64,000 nucleotides of DNA from Candidatus Poribacteria bacterium. GTDB taxonomy: Bacteria > Poribacteria > WGA-4E > WGA-3G. Under the pieces are notes generated by a model. It did not search any database. It was not told where the DNA came from and saw only the letters and a list, made by a program, of their open reading frames with translations. Below are positions 24,197 through 33,370 of the stretch, piece after piece. The position numbers and the translations under genes were made by a program. The number at the start of each line of letters is the position of its first letter. The stretch's first letter is position 1. The stretch spans positions 252,988 to 316,987 of the forward strand of contig JAPPFM010000056.1 in assembly GCA_028821605.1 (NCBI GenBank), read 5' to 3'.

Positions 24197-25009
24197 ATGG
24201 AGCCTACGCTATCCATTGTGATTCCGATTTACAATGAGGTGACAAGCCTAAAAGAGCTACTGCTGCAGGTTGTTGGTGTTGAAATCGGTATGAAAAAAGA
24301 GTTGATTCTCGTTGATGATTTTTCAACAGATGGCACACGTGATATTTTAAAGGAAATTGAAGCGATTCAAGAGAAATCAGACGAAATACATCAGTATGTC
24401 TCAACAGCCCAGATACATCCAAACGAAAACGCTGTACCTAATAGCGAGAGACAGGAACAAACAGGTTCCACGGAAAGTGTCTCCCAAATCTCTGCTAAAG
24501 TCTTCTATCACGATGTGAATAAAGGAAAGGGGGCAACTCTCCGCACCGGGTTCCAGCATATCACCGGTGAAATTACCCTCATCCAAGATGCCGACTTGGA
24601 ATATGATCCCAAGGATTACCCCAAATTGCTGCAGCCTATCCTTGCTGGTGATGCCGATGTCGTATACGGCTCTCGGTTTATGGAGGGCAGACAGACAGGA
24701 TTATTACGGAGTTATCTCGCAAACCAATTTCTCACAACTCTTGCAAACATCGTTAACGGCACACGGCTTACCGATATGGAAACCTGCTATAAGGTGATAC
24801 GGACATCGATTCTAAAGGAGATTTCCCTCTACTCTGACAGGTTCGGTTTTGAACCTGAAATTACAGCGAAACTCGCTAAACGAAAGTGCAAGATCGTTGA
24901 GGTACCTATTTCGTACCGCGGCAGAGATTACCATGAAGGGAAAACAGTGAGTTGGAAGGATGGGGTCGCCGCGATTTTCCATATCCTCCGCTTTCGATTC
25001 TTTTCATAG
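24197..25009 (+). CDS. Family 2 glycosyltransferase (dolichyl/undecaprenyl-phosphate mannosyltransferase-like)
   Basis: 270 residues from MEPTLSIVIPIYNEV, ATG 24197 behind GGGGG; the upstream in-frame start at 24131 has no ribosome site. GT-A fold with LVDDFSTDGTRDIL (nucleotide binding), NKGKGATLRTGF, the DxD-type motif IQDADLEYDP, and DMETCYKVIR. These blocks are typical of polyprenyl-phosphate sugar synthases and related GT2 enzymes. No transmembrane tail is visible. Odd feature: about 40 polar, low-complexity residues (roughly 55-95) are inserted between DGTRDIL and the N-x-GKG block, where relatives have a short loop. Its stop codon lies 25 bp before the recQ start. Confidence 0.8.
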   Translation: MEPTLSIVIPIYNEVTSLKELLLQVVGVEIGMKKELILVDDFSTDGTRDILKEIEAIQEKSDEIHQYVSTAQIHPNENAVPNSERQEQTGSTESVSQISAKVFYHDVNKGKGATLRTGFQHITGEITLIQDADLEYDPKDYPKLLQPILAGDADVVYGSRFMEGRQTGLLRSYLANQFLTTLANIVNGTRLTDMETCYKVIRTSILKEISLYSDRFGFEPEITAKLAKRKCKIVEVPISYRGRDYHEGKTVSWKDGVAAIFHILRFRFFS

Positions 25010-25034
25010 AGGACTGAACGCATCGCGTAAAGAT

Positions 25035-26885
25035 ATGCACAATTTGCAGGATTTGCTTGAAGAGGTAGATGCCATTCTGGATTCGGCTGATGTAGAAGAG
25101 CCGATACACGATTGTGAACCACCCGCAGATCTGCTGCTGAATGCACTCCAAACCCATTTTGGTTATACCTCCTTCCGCAATGGACAACGCGAGATTATTG
25201 AGGCGATTTTAGATGGCGAAAACGTGTTTGCCGTATTCCCAACGGGACACGGAAAATCGTTGTGCTATCAACTTCCTGCCCTGATCCTCGATGGTATAAC
25301 AGTCGTAATCACTCCGCTCATCTCATTGATGAAGGACCAGGTGGATGCTTTGCGTCAACAAGAAATCGATGGTGTTTCCTTCATAAACAGCACACAGACA
25401 TGGAATGAATACCAGAATGAATTGGCGCGCTTGAGACGAAACGAAATAAATCTCCTCTATATCTCCCCCGAACGTCTTCGGAGTCGAAGGTTTTTAGATA
25501 TTTTGAACGCGTTTCCTATTTCACTGTTCGTTATAGACGAGGCACACTGCATCTCGCAATGGGGACGCGATTTCCGCCCCGCCTACTTGTCACTCAAAGA
25601 TACCATTGATGTACTCCAGCCGCGTGTGATCTCGCTTTTCACGGCAACAGCCCCGCCGGAAATCCAAGAAGATGTACTCAGTGTGCTAAATATACCGACA
25701 CCTCGTACCCTCACACAAGGGATCGAGCGTCCCAATTTGAAATTGATTGTCCAGCAGAACGAAGATGACGATCAGAAATATCAGCGACTCGAACAATTTC
25801 TCACCGATCAAGATTCAAATCTTTCAATGGCACAACTCGGAAACCTGAAAACTTCGCCGAAGAATGGGATTATCTATGCCGGACGGCGACGCGAGACCGA
25901 AGAAATCGCTAACTTCCTCCAACGGCGCGGATTCCGAGCGGATTTCTATCACGCTGGGCTTGAACCTCACGAACGCACCCGCGTGCAAGAAGCCTTTTTT
26001 GACAACAGTGGAAACGGATTAGACATCGTTGTTGCCACGAACGCCTTCGGTATGGGTATTGATAAACCAGATATCCGATACATTGTGCATTGGACACTTA
26101 CCGGCACCCTTGAGGAATACTGTCAAGAAGTCGGTAGAGCCGGTAGAGACGGAGAGGACGCGCTCTGTGTTCTGTTTTTCTGCCACGATGACCGTGGATT
26201 GCATGAGTGGTTTATTAAGGAAAGCGCGCCGGATAAGCAATCCTTGCTTAAACTTTTAAAGGTTATTGAAAATTTCAAGGGAAGCGATAGGTATCGCACC
26301 ATTTCCAGCGATGAATTGGAGTGGATGAGCGGGGCTAAAGGGACAAAAGTCCTCGTCTGCCTCAGTTATCTTGAAAAACTCGGGTTTTTGAAGCGATGGT
26401 ATAACGTGCCATCTCAACTCTCTGTAAGGTTCCGCGGACCTTGGATGGAAGAAGCCGAGCCAGCGGATACCGAACAGCGACACCTACTCCGCCTCTTACG
26501 AGGTGGAAAAATGAGAACCGTTTTGGAATTGTCTGAAACGGTAGGGTTAAATCCGAAGGCGATCATGGAACAACTCGCCGAGCTTCAGAGCGATGGTTAT
26601 ATTCAGTACTGGGGACAGGAAGACTTGCTCCTTATTGAACTGCTTGAAGACAGCGAAGTCCTCAGCACGCTAACAGACGAACAGATTGAAGTCGGCGATT
26701 ATGTCCGCCGAAAACAGAGCCAGATCGATCAGATGGTCGTTTATGCGTTAGAGGCAACCTGCCGAATGCGTCTGATTCGAGACTATTTCGGCGAATCCAT
26801 TGATGAAAATTATCGATGTGGGACATGTGATTTGTGTCAGACACAAGTCGTCAGCGATCAGTATCAGCAAAATAGCCATCAGTAA
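25035..26885 (+). CDS. recQ: RecQ-family ATP-dependent 3'-5' DNA helicase
   Basis: 616 residues from ATG 25035; an in-frame ATG at 24960 overlaps the GT2 gene and is less likely. Motif 0 is FGYTSFRNGQREII, Walker A is PTGHGKS (69-75), the DEAH box is at 168-171 in VIDEAHCISQWGRDFRP, and motifs V/VI are ATNAFGMGIDKPDIRYIVHW and QEVGRAGRDG. The zinc-binding RQC cysteines are ATCRMRLIRDYFGE plus CGTCDLC near the C-terminus. No HRDC domain follows. About 40 extra residues precede motif 0. It unwinds recombination and repair intermediates. It is probably co-transcribed with the GT2 gene, a functionally unrelated neighbour. Confidence 0.9.
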   Translation: MHNLQDLLEEVDAILDSADVEEPIHDCEPPADLLLNALQTHFGYTSFRNGQREIIEAILDGENVFAVFPTGHGKSLCYQLPALILDGITVVITPLISLMKDQVDALRQQEIDGVSFINSTQTWNEYQNELARLRRNEINLLYISPERLRSRRFLDILNAFPISLFVIDEAHCISQWGRDFRPAYLSLKDTIDVLQPRVISLFTATAPPEIQEDVLSVLNIPTPRTLTQGIERPNLKLIVQQNEDDDQKYQRLEQFLTDQDSNLSMAQLGNLKTSPKNGIIYAGRRRETEEIANFLQRRGFRADFYHAGLEPHERTRVQEAFFDNSGNGLDIVVATNAFGMGIDKPDIRYIVHWTLTGTLEEYCQEVGRAGRDGEDALCVLFFCHDDRGLHEWFIKESAPDKQSLLKLLKVIENFKGSDRYRTISSDELEWMSGAKGTKVLVCLSYLEKLGFLKRWYNVPSQLSVRFRGPWMEEAEPADTEQRHLLRLLRGGKMRTVLELSETVGLNPKAIMEQLAELQSDGYIQYWGQEDLLLIELLEDSEVLSTLTDEQIEVGDYVRRKQSQIDQMVVYALEATCRMRLIRDYFGESIDENYRCGTCDLCQTQVVSDQYQQNSHQ

Positions 26886-26950
26886 TTAGCAGTGATTGGC
26901 ATTCTTACAAGAAAGAGCCTACAATCCCATCCTCTCCGAACCAATGCTGT

Positions 26951-28219
26951 TTAATTTTCGGTGCGGAGTGCTTCAATCGGTGAAAGTTGAGCGGCGAGTA
27001 TCGCTGGATAGACACCGAAGGTAATACCCATAAAAATCGAGAAAATAACGGAAGTCGTTATCCACGGCAAAGAGAGAACAACGGGCCACTCTGGCACAAC
27101 CTTCACAATGCGAACAGCAAGTTGCGCCATACCGTGTGCAGTTACCCAGCCTCCTGCAATGCCGAGCACAGCACCAGCCAAACAGAGACAGATGGATTCC
27201 GTCAAAAATTGCCAGAAAATGTGGATCCGTTTCGCCCCGACCGATTTCCGCAAGCCTATCTCTCGCGTCTTCTCGCCGACGGAGACGAGACATATATTCA
27301 TGATACCGATGCCACTGACAAAGAGCGAAAAGCCGGCAATACTCCCTAAAGTAATTTTTATCACTTTTTCAATGTGCTCAAGTCGCCTCGCTGTCCATTT
27401 TGCTATCCAATATCCGATAAAGTCATCTTTTCCGCGGTGTCTTTTGCGTAGAACCTGCTTGACTGAATCAATGATGCTTTCAATCTCCGTACCTTTTTCA
27501 AAAAAGACAACCAAATCTTCAAGGTAACGTGTCCCTGTGATTCGTTGCTGATACGTTGTTAGCGGCACACATAAGGCATCATCTAAAGAATACCACCCGA
27601 AGCTGAGGCTACGCCCCTTTGTTTTCATCACCCCTACGACTCGTAACCGCACCATCGCTCCCCGCCAATGATACCGAACCTTTACCTCCTGTCCAATTGG
27701 AGATGCTTCTCCAAACAGTTCAGTAGCCGTGTCAGCACCCAAGACGCAAACCTGTTTTGCGTTTTCGATATCATCCTCGGTAAGGAATCTGCCAGTGCGA
27801 AGTTCCCAGTTCATGCCGCGGGCGTAGTCCGCTGTAACACCTTCCAGAAGTGGTCTCGCTTGATTCCCATTGCGGGCGGTAACAAAGGTTGAGTAGCCTT
27901 CGTGTTTGGGCAGGACATATAGAACATTGGGGCATTCTGCCTCAATAGCAAGAGCGTCCTCAAGGGTATATCGCTCGGTAGTACGCCGAACGAACTTCCT
28001 GCGCTTCCAAATAGAGGTCCGGGTCCAGAATTGGACTTGGTTAGCACCGCCGAGTGTTTCGATATCCTTGGCGACAATAAGTTTCGCACCGTCGCCGATG
28101 GCGATCATGCACAGAACACTGGCAACCCCGATGAAGATACCGAGAATGGATAAACCGGCACGGAGTTTATTTTGAGCAAGGTGCGTAATACCTGTGGCTA
28201 TAGCGTCGCGGAGTTTCAT
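26951..28219 (-). CDS. MacB/FtsX-type ABC transporter permease (paralog 1)
   Basis: 422 residues from MKLRDAIATGITHLAQNK (ATG 28217-28219); a 14-residue in-frame extension is not conserved in the paralog. Topology is the MacB type: one N-terminal helix (LRAGLSILGIFIGVASVLCM), a ~220-residue periplasmic domain and three C-terminal helices, with the cytoplasmic VSVGEKTREIGLRKSVGAK coupling motif. Such permeases work as mechanotransmission dimers with a MacB/LolD-type ATPase and often a periplasmic adaptor. No ATPase or adaptor gene is adjacent. The next gene upstream is a highly similar copy, so this is a tandem duplication. Confidence 0.85.
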   Translation of the reverse strand: MKLRDAIATGITHLAQNKLRAGLSILGIFIGVASVLCMIAIGDGAKLIVAKDIETLGGANQVQFWTRTSIWKRRKFVRRTTERYTLEDALAIEAECPNVLYVLPKHEGYSTFVTARNGNQARPLLEGVTADYARGMNWELRTGRFLTEDDIENAKQVCVLGADTATELFGEASPIGQEVKVRYHWRGAMVRLRVVGVMKTKGRSLSFGWYSLDDALCVPLTTYQQRITGTRYLEDLVVFFEKGTEIESIIDSVKQVLRKRHRGKDDFIGYWIAKWTARRLEHIEKVIKITLGSIAGFSLFVSGIGIMNICLVSVGEKTREIGLRKSVGAKRIHIFWQFLTESICLCLAGAVLGIAGGWVTAHGMAQLAVRIVKVVPEWPVVLSLPWITTSVIFSIFMGITFGVYPAILAAQLSPIEALRTEN

Positions 28220-28558
28220 TTTATAAATAAAATAGTATGTTCCAGACTGTCCCGCAATCAAGTTGAGCGATTACAATCTTTGGAAATATTTATGTGCTAA
28301 AATCGTTATTTAACGAGTTGTGCTAAATAACTATTTGTAAAATATTGATTCACATAAGCATAACGTTTTGTCCATAATTCTCATATATGGATATGATCTT
28401 TAGTCCCGTAGGGACGATATGTTTATAGGACAATATCAATATCTGTGAAAATAATAAAAACAATGAGTTAATTGGCACAAGTCGTTTATTTATACTAAAG
28501 TTTGGACAATTTATGTGTTATTCAGGGAACCTGCCCAAGAAGTGGAGCAGAATCTCAT
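28220..28558. other. 339-bp AT-rich gap between the two permease paralogs
   Basis: No reading frame is credible here. It contains the small palindrome GTCCCGTAGGGAC at 28403-28415 and several AT-rich stretches that could hold the promoter of the downstream (26951) permease; no -35/-10 pair stands out. Confidence 0.4.
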
Positions 28559-29824
28559 TTAATTTTCAGTACGGAGTGCGTCAATAGGTGAAAGCCACGC
28601 CGCCCGCATCGCCGGATAGACACCGAAACTGATTCCCATGAAAAGTGAGAAGATAACAGAAGTAACTATCCACTGCAAGGAGAGGACAACGGGCCATTCC
28701 GGTACAATCGGCACGATGCGAACAGCGAGTCGTGCCATGCCGTGCCCTGCCGCCCAACCTCCTGCAATGCCGAGCACGCCACCACATAAACAGAGACAGA
28801 TCGATTCCGTCAAGAACTGCCAGAAAATGTGAAGTTGTTTCGCTCCTACCGATTTCCGCAAGCCTATCTCCCGCGTTTTCTCACCGACAGAAACAAGACA
28901 GATGTTCATGATGCCAATGCCACTCACAAACAATGAAAAACCGGCAATACTTCCCAAAGCAATTTTTATCATCTTTTCAATACGTTCAAGCCGCCGAGCA
29001 CTCCGTTTCGGTATCCAATATCCGATAAAATCATCCTTTCCCCGATGCCTTTTACGCAGGACCTCCTTGACAGAATCAAGGATACTGTAAACGTCTGCAT
29101 CCTTTTGAAAGAAGATAATAAGATCTTCAATATAGCGAGTCCCTGACATTCGTTGCTGGTGTGTTGTCAACGGCACACAAACAGTCTCATCTAAAGAATA
29201 CCAAGTGTTGATGCTGCTGCCTTTCGCTTTCATGACACCGACAACACGCACCCTCATTGGCGGTTGCCGCCAATAATATCGAACCTTTATCTCCTGTCCG
29301 ATCGGAGATGTGTCTCCAAAGAGTTCGGTAGCAGTGTCAGCACCCAAGACACAAACCTGTGTTGCCTCCTCAATATCATTTTCGGAGAGGAATCTACCAG
29401 TCTGAACCTCCCAGTGGAGGCCACGGGCATAATCTGGTGTGACTCCTTCAAGATTAGGCCGCGCTTGACTGCCGCCTGCACTCGTAACAAGAGGTCTCCA
29501 CCTTTCGTTTTTGGGTAAAACAAATAGGACCCTGGGACACTCTGCCTCAATGGCATGAACGTCTTCAATGGTATATCGTTCGGTGGTGCGCCGGACGAAT
29601 CGCCGATTTCTCCAAATGTAAGAGCGCGTCCAGAGTCGGAGTTGGTTCGCACCGCCAAGTTTTTCAATATCTTGAGCGATGATCAGTTTCGCACCATCCC
29701 CGACCGCCATCATGCACAACACACTGGTAATCCCGATAAAAATACCGAGAATCGACAAGCCGGCGCGGAGTTTATTTTGAGCAAGGTGCGTAATACCTGC
29801 GATGACAGCGTCGCGAAATTTCAT
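28559..29824 (-). CDS. MacB/FtsX-type ABC transporter permease (paralog 2)
   Basis: 421 residues, collinear with the 26951-28219 gene along the whole length: same MK-x-RDA start, the LSILGIFIG first helix, VCVLGADTATELFG, RKRHRGKDDFIGYWI, GIGIMNICLVSVGEKTREIGLRKSVGAK, and the SPI-[DE]-ALRTEN C-terminus. Most differences are in the periplasmic domain (for example RSYIWRNRRF versus RTSIWKRRKF), as expected if ligand specificity diverged. The role is as in paralog 1: export or lipoprotein-release type mechanotransmission. The ATPase must be encoded elsewhere. Confidence 0.85.
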   Translation of the reverse strand: MKFRDAVIAGITHLAQNKLRAGLSILGIFIGITSVLCMMAVGDGAKLIIAQDIEKLGGANQLRLWTRSYIWRNRRFVRRTTERYTIEDVHAIEAECPRVLFVLPKNERWRPLVTSAGGSQARPNLEGVTPDYARGLHWEVQTGRFLSENDIEEATQVCVLGADTATELFGDTSPIGQEIKVRYYWRQPPMRVRVVGVMKAKGSSINTWYSLDETVCVPLTTHQQRMSGTRYIEDLIIFFQKDADVYSILDSVKEVLRKRHRGKDDFIGYWIPKRSARRLERIEKMIKIALGSIAGFSLFVSGIGIMNICLVSVGEKTREIGLRKSVGAKQLHIFWQFLTESICLCLCGGVLGIAGGWAAGHGMARLAVRIVPIVPEWPVVLSLQWIVTSVIFSLFMGISFGVYPAMRAAWLSPIDALRTEN

Positions 29825-30221
29825 TAATTCTGATTTTCCCCAGGCCGGTAGGTGCGGTTTGCAACCGCACTGGACTTCGCCAATAAATTACCGAATTATT
29901 TTTTTATCCTCATGTATCCTCGCCTCTTCCCAAGGTGTAAATAATGGTGGTCTTACTATAATGGGAGAACATATCCCTATAAAAAACTTCCACCTATACC
30001 GATATTCGGATGCACTTTCAACGGGTCCAACGAGTTCAACTCAAAGGTATACAGATGTTTAAACCTTGTTTTTACTTAAAAATTCATATTTTACTGTAGT
30101 TATAAAGAGGCGGATTTTCGGCAAAAAGGCTTAAAAAAGATGAATATTCAAATGATTTCAATATCTGAGGATTTCTGAGGTATATAGAACGGAAGGAGAC
30201 AGATGGACGGGCGATTGGATC
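29825..30221. other. 397-bp gene-free region downstream of larC
   Basis: Holds the upstream region of permease paralog 2 and a REP-like palindrome at 29852-29870; the remainder is AT-rich with no credible gene and no clear terminator for larC. Confidence 0.45.
29852..29870. repeat. REP-like palindrome (GGTGCGGTTTGCAACC family)
   Basis: GTGCGGTT and AACCGCAC pair perfectly around TGC. The left flank CCCCAGGCCGGTAG matches the flank of the copy at 17953, so the repeat unit extends about 15 bp beyond the palindrome. Confidence 0.6.
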
Positions 30222-31502
30222 TCAGCGGGATCTATATATAGGGTCAGCAGAGTCGAGATTGCTAAGTGCCTCCGCATAGACCTGCCGAAGTGGAATGCTG
30301 TTCCGTTCCGCAAGCCGTTTGCAGTCCTCATATTCGGGAATGGTCTTGATAAGAGCACCATTAAGATATCCACGTTTCGCTTGGATTGTTCCCCACTGCG
30401 TCTCAACTTGGGTAAAATCGCGACGCAGTTTAACCCGATTAGCGGAAGAGAGTCTAACACCGAAAGTTGTGGTCTCGGTGAGGAGGAGTTTGATGAGTTG
30501 GTCGCGATGTGTTGTTGGGCAGAGCACAGTAATCTGTGTTGCGGGTCTGCCCTTTTTCATGAAAGTAGGTGTGAGAAAAACATCAAGCGCACCGTGTTCA
30601 AAGAGTTGGGAGGTAACATAACCCGTAATTTCTGGCGACATGTCGTCTACATTGGTCTCGATGATTTCCACACTATCAGTTTCGGCGTGATGGTGTGTGG
30701 TTTGTGAGTCGCTGGTTGCGGTTTTTTCACCGAGACAAAGCCGAAGGAGGTTCGGACGCTGTTCAAGGTCACGGGTGCCAGCACCGTACCCAACGCGGTC
30801 CAATCGCATTTGTGGCATGACCCCGAATTCCTCAGAGAGTGTCGTAATGAGTGCCGCTCCAGTCGGTGTTACCAATTCCTTGGGGATGTCGGTTTGGTGA
30901 ATCGGCACGCCTTTTAAGAGTTCCATCGTCCCAGGGACAGGAACGGGCATGAGTCCGTGTGCACATCGGACAAAACCTCTGCCGAGAGAGAGCGGTGAGG
31001 CGTAAACAGCATCAACGTCCAGATGTGCTAAACCGATGACGGAACCCACGATGTCCACGATTGAATCAATGCCACTCACCTCGTGGAGGTGAACCTTCGT
31101 TTTAGTCGTATTGTGAACCTTCGCTTCCGCCTCAGCGAGTCGATCAAAGACATGTTTTGCGGTGTCCCGGACCTCCGTATCCAAGTCGCTATTATCAAGC
31201 AACTTGAAAATGTCAGAGAGATGGCGACTCGGTCCATGCTCATGATGATGTTCATGCCCATGGTTGTGCGAGTGATGTGAATCCCCGTGTGGAGTGTGTG
31301 CAGGATGCACTTCGACGATCGCTTGGGTGCCGGTGATGCCGTGTTTCGTGGCTTTCTCGAAGTGTAGACTGAACTCGGCATCTAATTTGAGTGTTGCCAG
31401 TCCGTCTGTGACTATTTGCGGGGGCACACCCGCATCAACAAGAGCACCAAGGGTCATGTCCCCGCTGATGCCTGAGAAGCAGTCGAAATACGCGATCTTC
31501 AA
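30222..31502 (-). CDS. larC: LarC nickel-inserting cofactor assembly protein (DUF111)
   Basis: 426 residues as one uninterrupted frame, whereas Lactobacillus LarC needs a programmed frameshift between LarC1 and LarC2. The family start IAYFDCFSGISGDMTLGALVDAG is intact. A His-rich loop of about 29 residues (about 65-93) is a likely nickel store. Other blocks are HLHEVSGIDSIVDIVG, LVTPTGAALI, ETNVDDMSPE and FMKKGRPATQI. LarC uses CTP to insert Ni into the pyridinium bisthiocarboxylate nucleotide. The start is TTG 31500-31502 with GGAG about 8 nt upstream. It lies 31 bp after the sigma factor gene. Its client is probably the LarA-like protein at 18092. Confidence 0.9.
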   Translation of the reverse strand: MKIAYFDCFSGISGDMTLGALVDAGVPPQIVTDGLATLKLDAEFSLHFEKATKHGITGTQAIVEVHPAHTPHGDSHHSHNHGHEHHHEHGPSRHLSDIFKLLDNSDLDTEVRDTAKHVFDRLAEAEAKVHNTTKTKVHLHEVSGIDSIVDIVGSVIGLAHLDVDAVYASPLSLGRGFVRCAHGLMPVPVPGTMELLKGVPIHQTDIPKELVTPTGAALITTLSEEFGVMPQMRLDRVGYGAGTRDLEQRPNLLRLCLGEKTATSDSQTTHHHAETDSVEIIETNVDDMSPEITGYVTSQLFEHGALDVFLTPTFMKKGRPATQITVLCPTTHRDQLIKLLLTETTTFGVRLSSANRVKLRRDFTQVETQWGTIQAKRGYLNGALIKTIPEYEDCKRLAERNSIPLRQVYAEALSNLDSADPIYRSR

Positions 31503-31533
31503 GGTGGTTTACTCCATTCGCGATGCACACTGT

Positions 31534-33168
31534 TCAGAAATCCTGAAGCAGCTCTTGAAGCAATTCTTTTGAATCATGCCGTTTGAGTTTGACAATGGCT
31601 TCAGTTTCGATCTGCCGTACGCGCTCCCGGCTAATCCTGAGTTTGTCTCCGATGTCTGCCAAGGTGTATTCGGTGCCGTCCATTAAGCCGTATCGCAAGA
31701 TGATCACCTGTGTCTCACGAGGGTTGAGCGTGCGGTTAAGAACCTCTGTGATAGCCTCGACTTTGGCATAATCCAACAGGTAATTTTCTGGTGTAATTTG
31801 AGATTGATCCGGAATCAGTTCAGAAAATGAGCCGTCCGGAGAGTCTTCATTAATCGGTGCATCGAGCGGCACAGGATCCCTCGTAGCGTTAAAAATTTCG
31901 GAAACCTTTTTCTCTGTCAGTTCAACCGCTTTTGCAATTTCAGTTGTGGTCGGTTCGCGTCCGAGTTGGGCTGTCAAATCTGATTGTGCTTGCTTGATCG
32001 CACGGCGGGCTTCGCCGATATAGCATGGAACACGAATCATTTGTCCTTGCTGGTCGAGTGCGCGTTTGATCGATTGCATAATCCACCACGTCGCGTAGGT
32101 GCTAAATCGGAATCGGAGGGTGTGATCAAACTTATCCACAGCGCGCATCAATCCGAGGCTACCTTCTTGCATCAGGTCAAGGAACGTTAACGATGTTTTG
32201 CTGAAGTGGTGTTGCTTGGCTATACTGGCGACAAGGCGGAGATTCGCTTCAACAATTTTTAGTTTCGTTCCATGTGTGACTTGATCTGCTGTTTCCAATT
32301 GTTCTGCCAACCACTTGATATGTGCAAATTCACTTCGGATATCTTCGAGGACAAACCGGAGTGTGTGCGGATTGCAAGTAGTAGTCCGCTCCGGTAACAT
32401 AGCAGTGGGTACCTCCTCCAAGAGCGTTTGAATTTCATGACGAATGACATCAAACTCCTGAAAAGCTTGAGATTCCTGTTCCTCGTCGAAAGAGATTGTC
32501 GCTATACGAGAGAAATCGGGGATCGGAAGCATTTCTGCAAGAGTTATTTCCCCTTGTTGCTGCTTCGATTTCGCCGTCCTTTTCTTAAAAGTACTTATGC
32601 TGCTACGAATCGTTTTGCGTGCGTGTGTCTGGAATTCTGTGCCGCGTTTTGTATCGCTATTATCAATAGCTTTCAAGAGCCCGAGGCTTCCTGCCTGCAT
32701 CAATTCGGACGATGAAGGGGTGTCAACGTACTTTTCAAGAAGATATAAGTTCCTTTCAAAGATTCTCCACCGTGCTTGCTCCAACAAATTCGCCTTCGCC
32801 TCTAATTTTTCCAATAAAACGCTGAGTGCTTGGATTTCTGCGCGAACCTGGTTTATAATTAACCCGTGTTCCGATTGCGCTGGTTCCAGTTTCTGTTTGC
32901 TGTTTGAAGTGTTGTTCTCAGGAATTTCAAGTGATGCTAACATCCAATCCGGGAATTGATTTAACAGGTTGGTGAACGTTCGCAAACCTTCTTGGTATTT
33001 TTCAAAGAGGGCAGTCTCTTGTTCAGGTTCTAATAGAGGGGTCTTCGCTATCTTTTGTAGGTACGCAAAGGTTTCATCTCTTGGCGATTCAGTTGGATTT
33101 TCTTCCTTTTCTTCATCCTCTGCCAAAAATTCAGCTTCTACTGGGTACATCGGGTAATAGTCTCTCAT
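31534..33168 (-). CDS. Sigma-70 family RNA polymerase sigma factor with a duplicated, degenerate region 2
   Basis: 544 residues. Region 1.2 is at about 31-60 ([20 protein letters not shown]). A canonical sigma-70 core follows at 300-544: region 2 ([20 protein letters not shown], then [17 protein letters not shown]), region 3, and region 4.2 helix-turn-helix ([21 protein letters not shown]). Between 1.2 and the core lies a second region-2-like copy (about 107-200) with [16 protein letters not shown] and [13 protein letters not shown]. In that copy the Tyr/Trp residues that melt the -10 element are replaced by His, Arg and Lys. The start has GAGGTGAGG upstream. It belongs to the RpoD/RpoS-like group 1/2 class. 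Whether it is the housekeeping factor is uncertain. Confidence 0.85.
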   Translation of the reverse strand: MRDYYPMYPVEAEFLAEDEEKEENPTESPRDETFAYLQKIAKTPLLEPEQETALFEKYQEGLRTFTNLLNQFPDWMLASLEIPENNTSNSKQKLEPAQSEHGLIINQVRAEIQALSVLLEKLEAKANLLEQARWRIFERNLYLLEKYVDTPSSSELMQAGSLGLLKAIDNSDTKRGTEFQTHARKTIRSSISTFKKRTAKSKQQQGEITLAEMLPIPDFSRIATISFDEEQESQAFQEFDVIRHEIQTLLEEVPTAMLPERTTTCNPHTLRFVLEDIRSEFAHIKWLAEQLETADQVTHGTKLKIVEANLRLVASIAKQHHFSKTSLTFLDLMQEGSLGLMRAVDKFDHTLRFRFSTYATWWIMQSIKRALDQQGQMIRVPCYIGEARRAIKQAQSDLTAQLGREPTTTEIAKAVELTEKKVSEIFNATRDPVPLDAPINEDSPDGSFSELIPDQSQITPENYLLDYAKVEAITEVLNRTLNPRETQVIILRYGLMDGTEYTLADIGDKLRISRERVRQIETEAIVKLKRHDSKELLQELLQDF

Positions 33169-33370
33169 TTCCTCACCTCACTGCAGCCTCGATCTCCCGA
33201 ACGAGGTGTTTTTCACGGTTAATTTACACAGCAAAAATTATGAAAAAAGGTTTAACTTTTTATTCCGTATGTGGTATGCTATTAAATATAATTTGCTCGT
33301 GTATTTTCTTAATAATACTATTGGCTTGCGAGCGACCCCTAAAATGCCGTATAGCGATTGGAGACAGTTA

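Noticed and set aside
33187..33211. CCTCG/CGAGG hairpin followed by GTTTTTC as a + strand terminator
   Set aside because: No + strand gene lies upstream and the stem is only 5 bp; more likely chance or part of the sigma gene leader.
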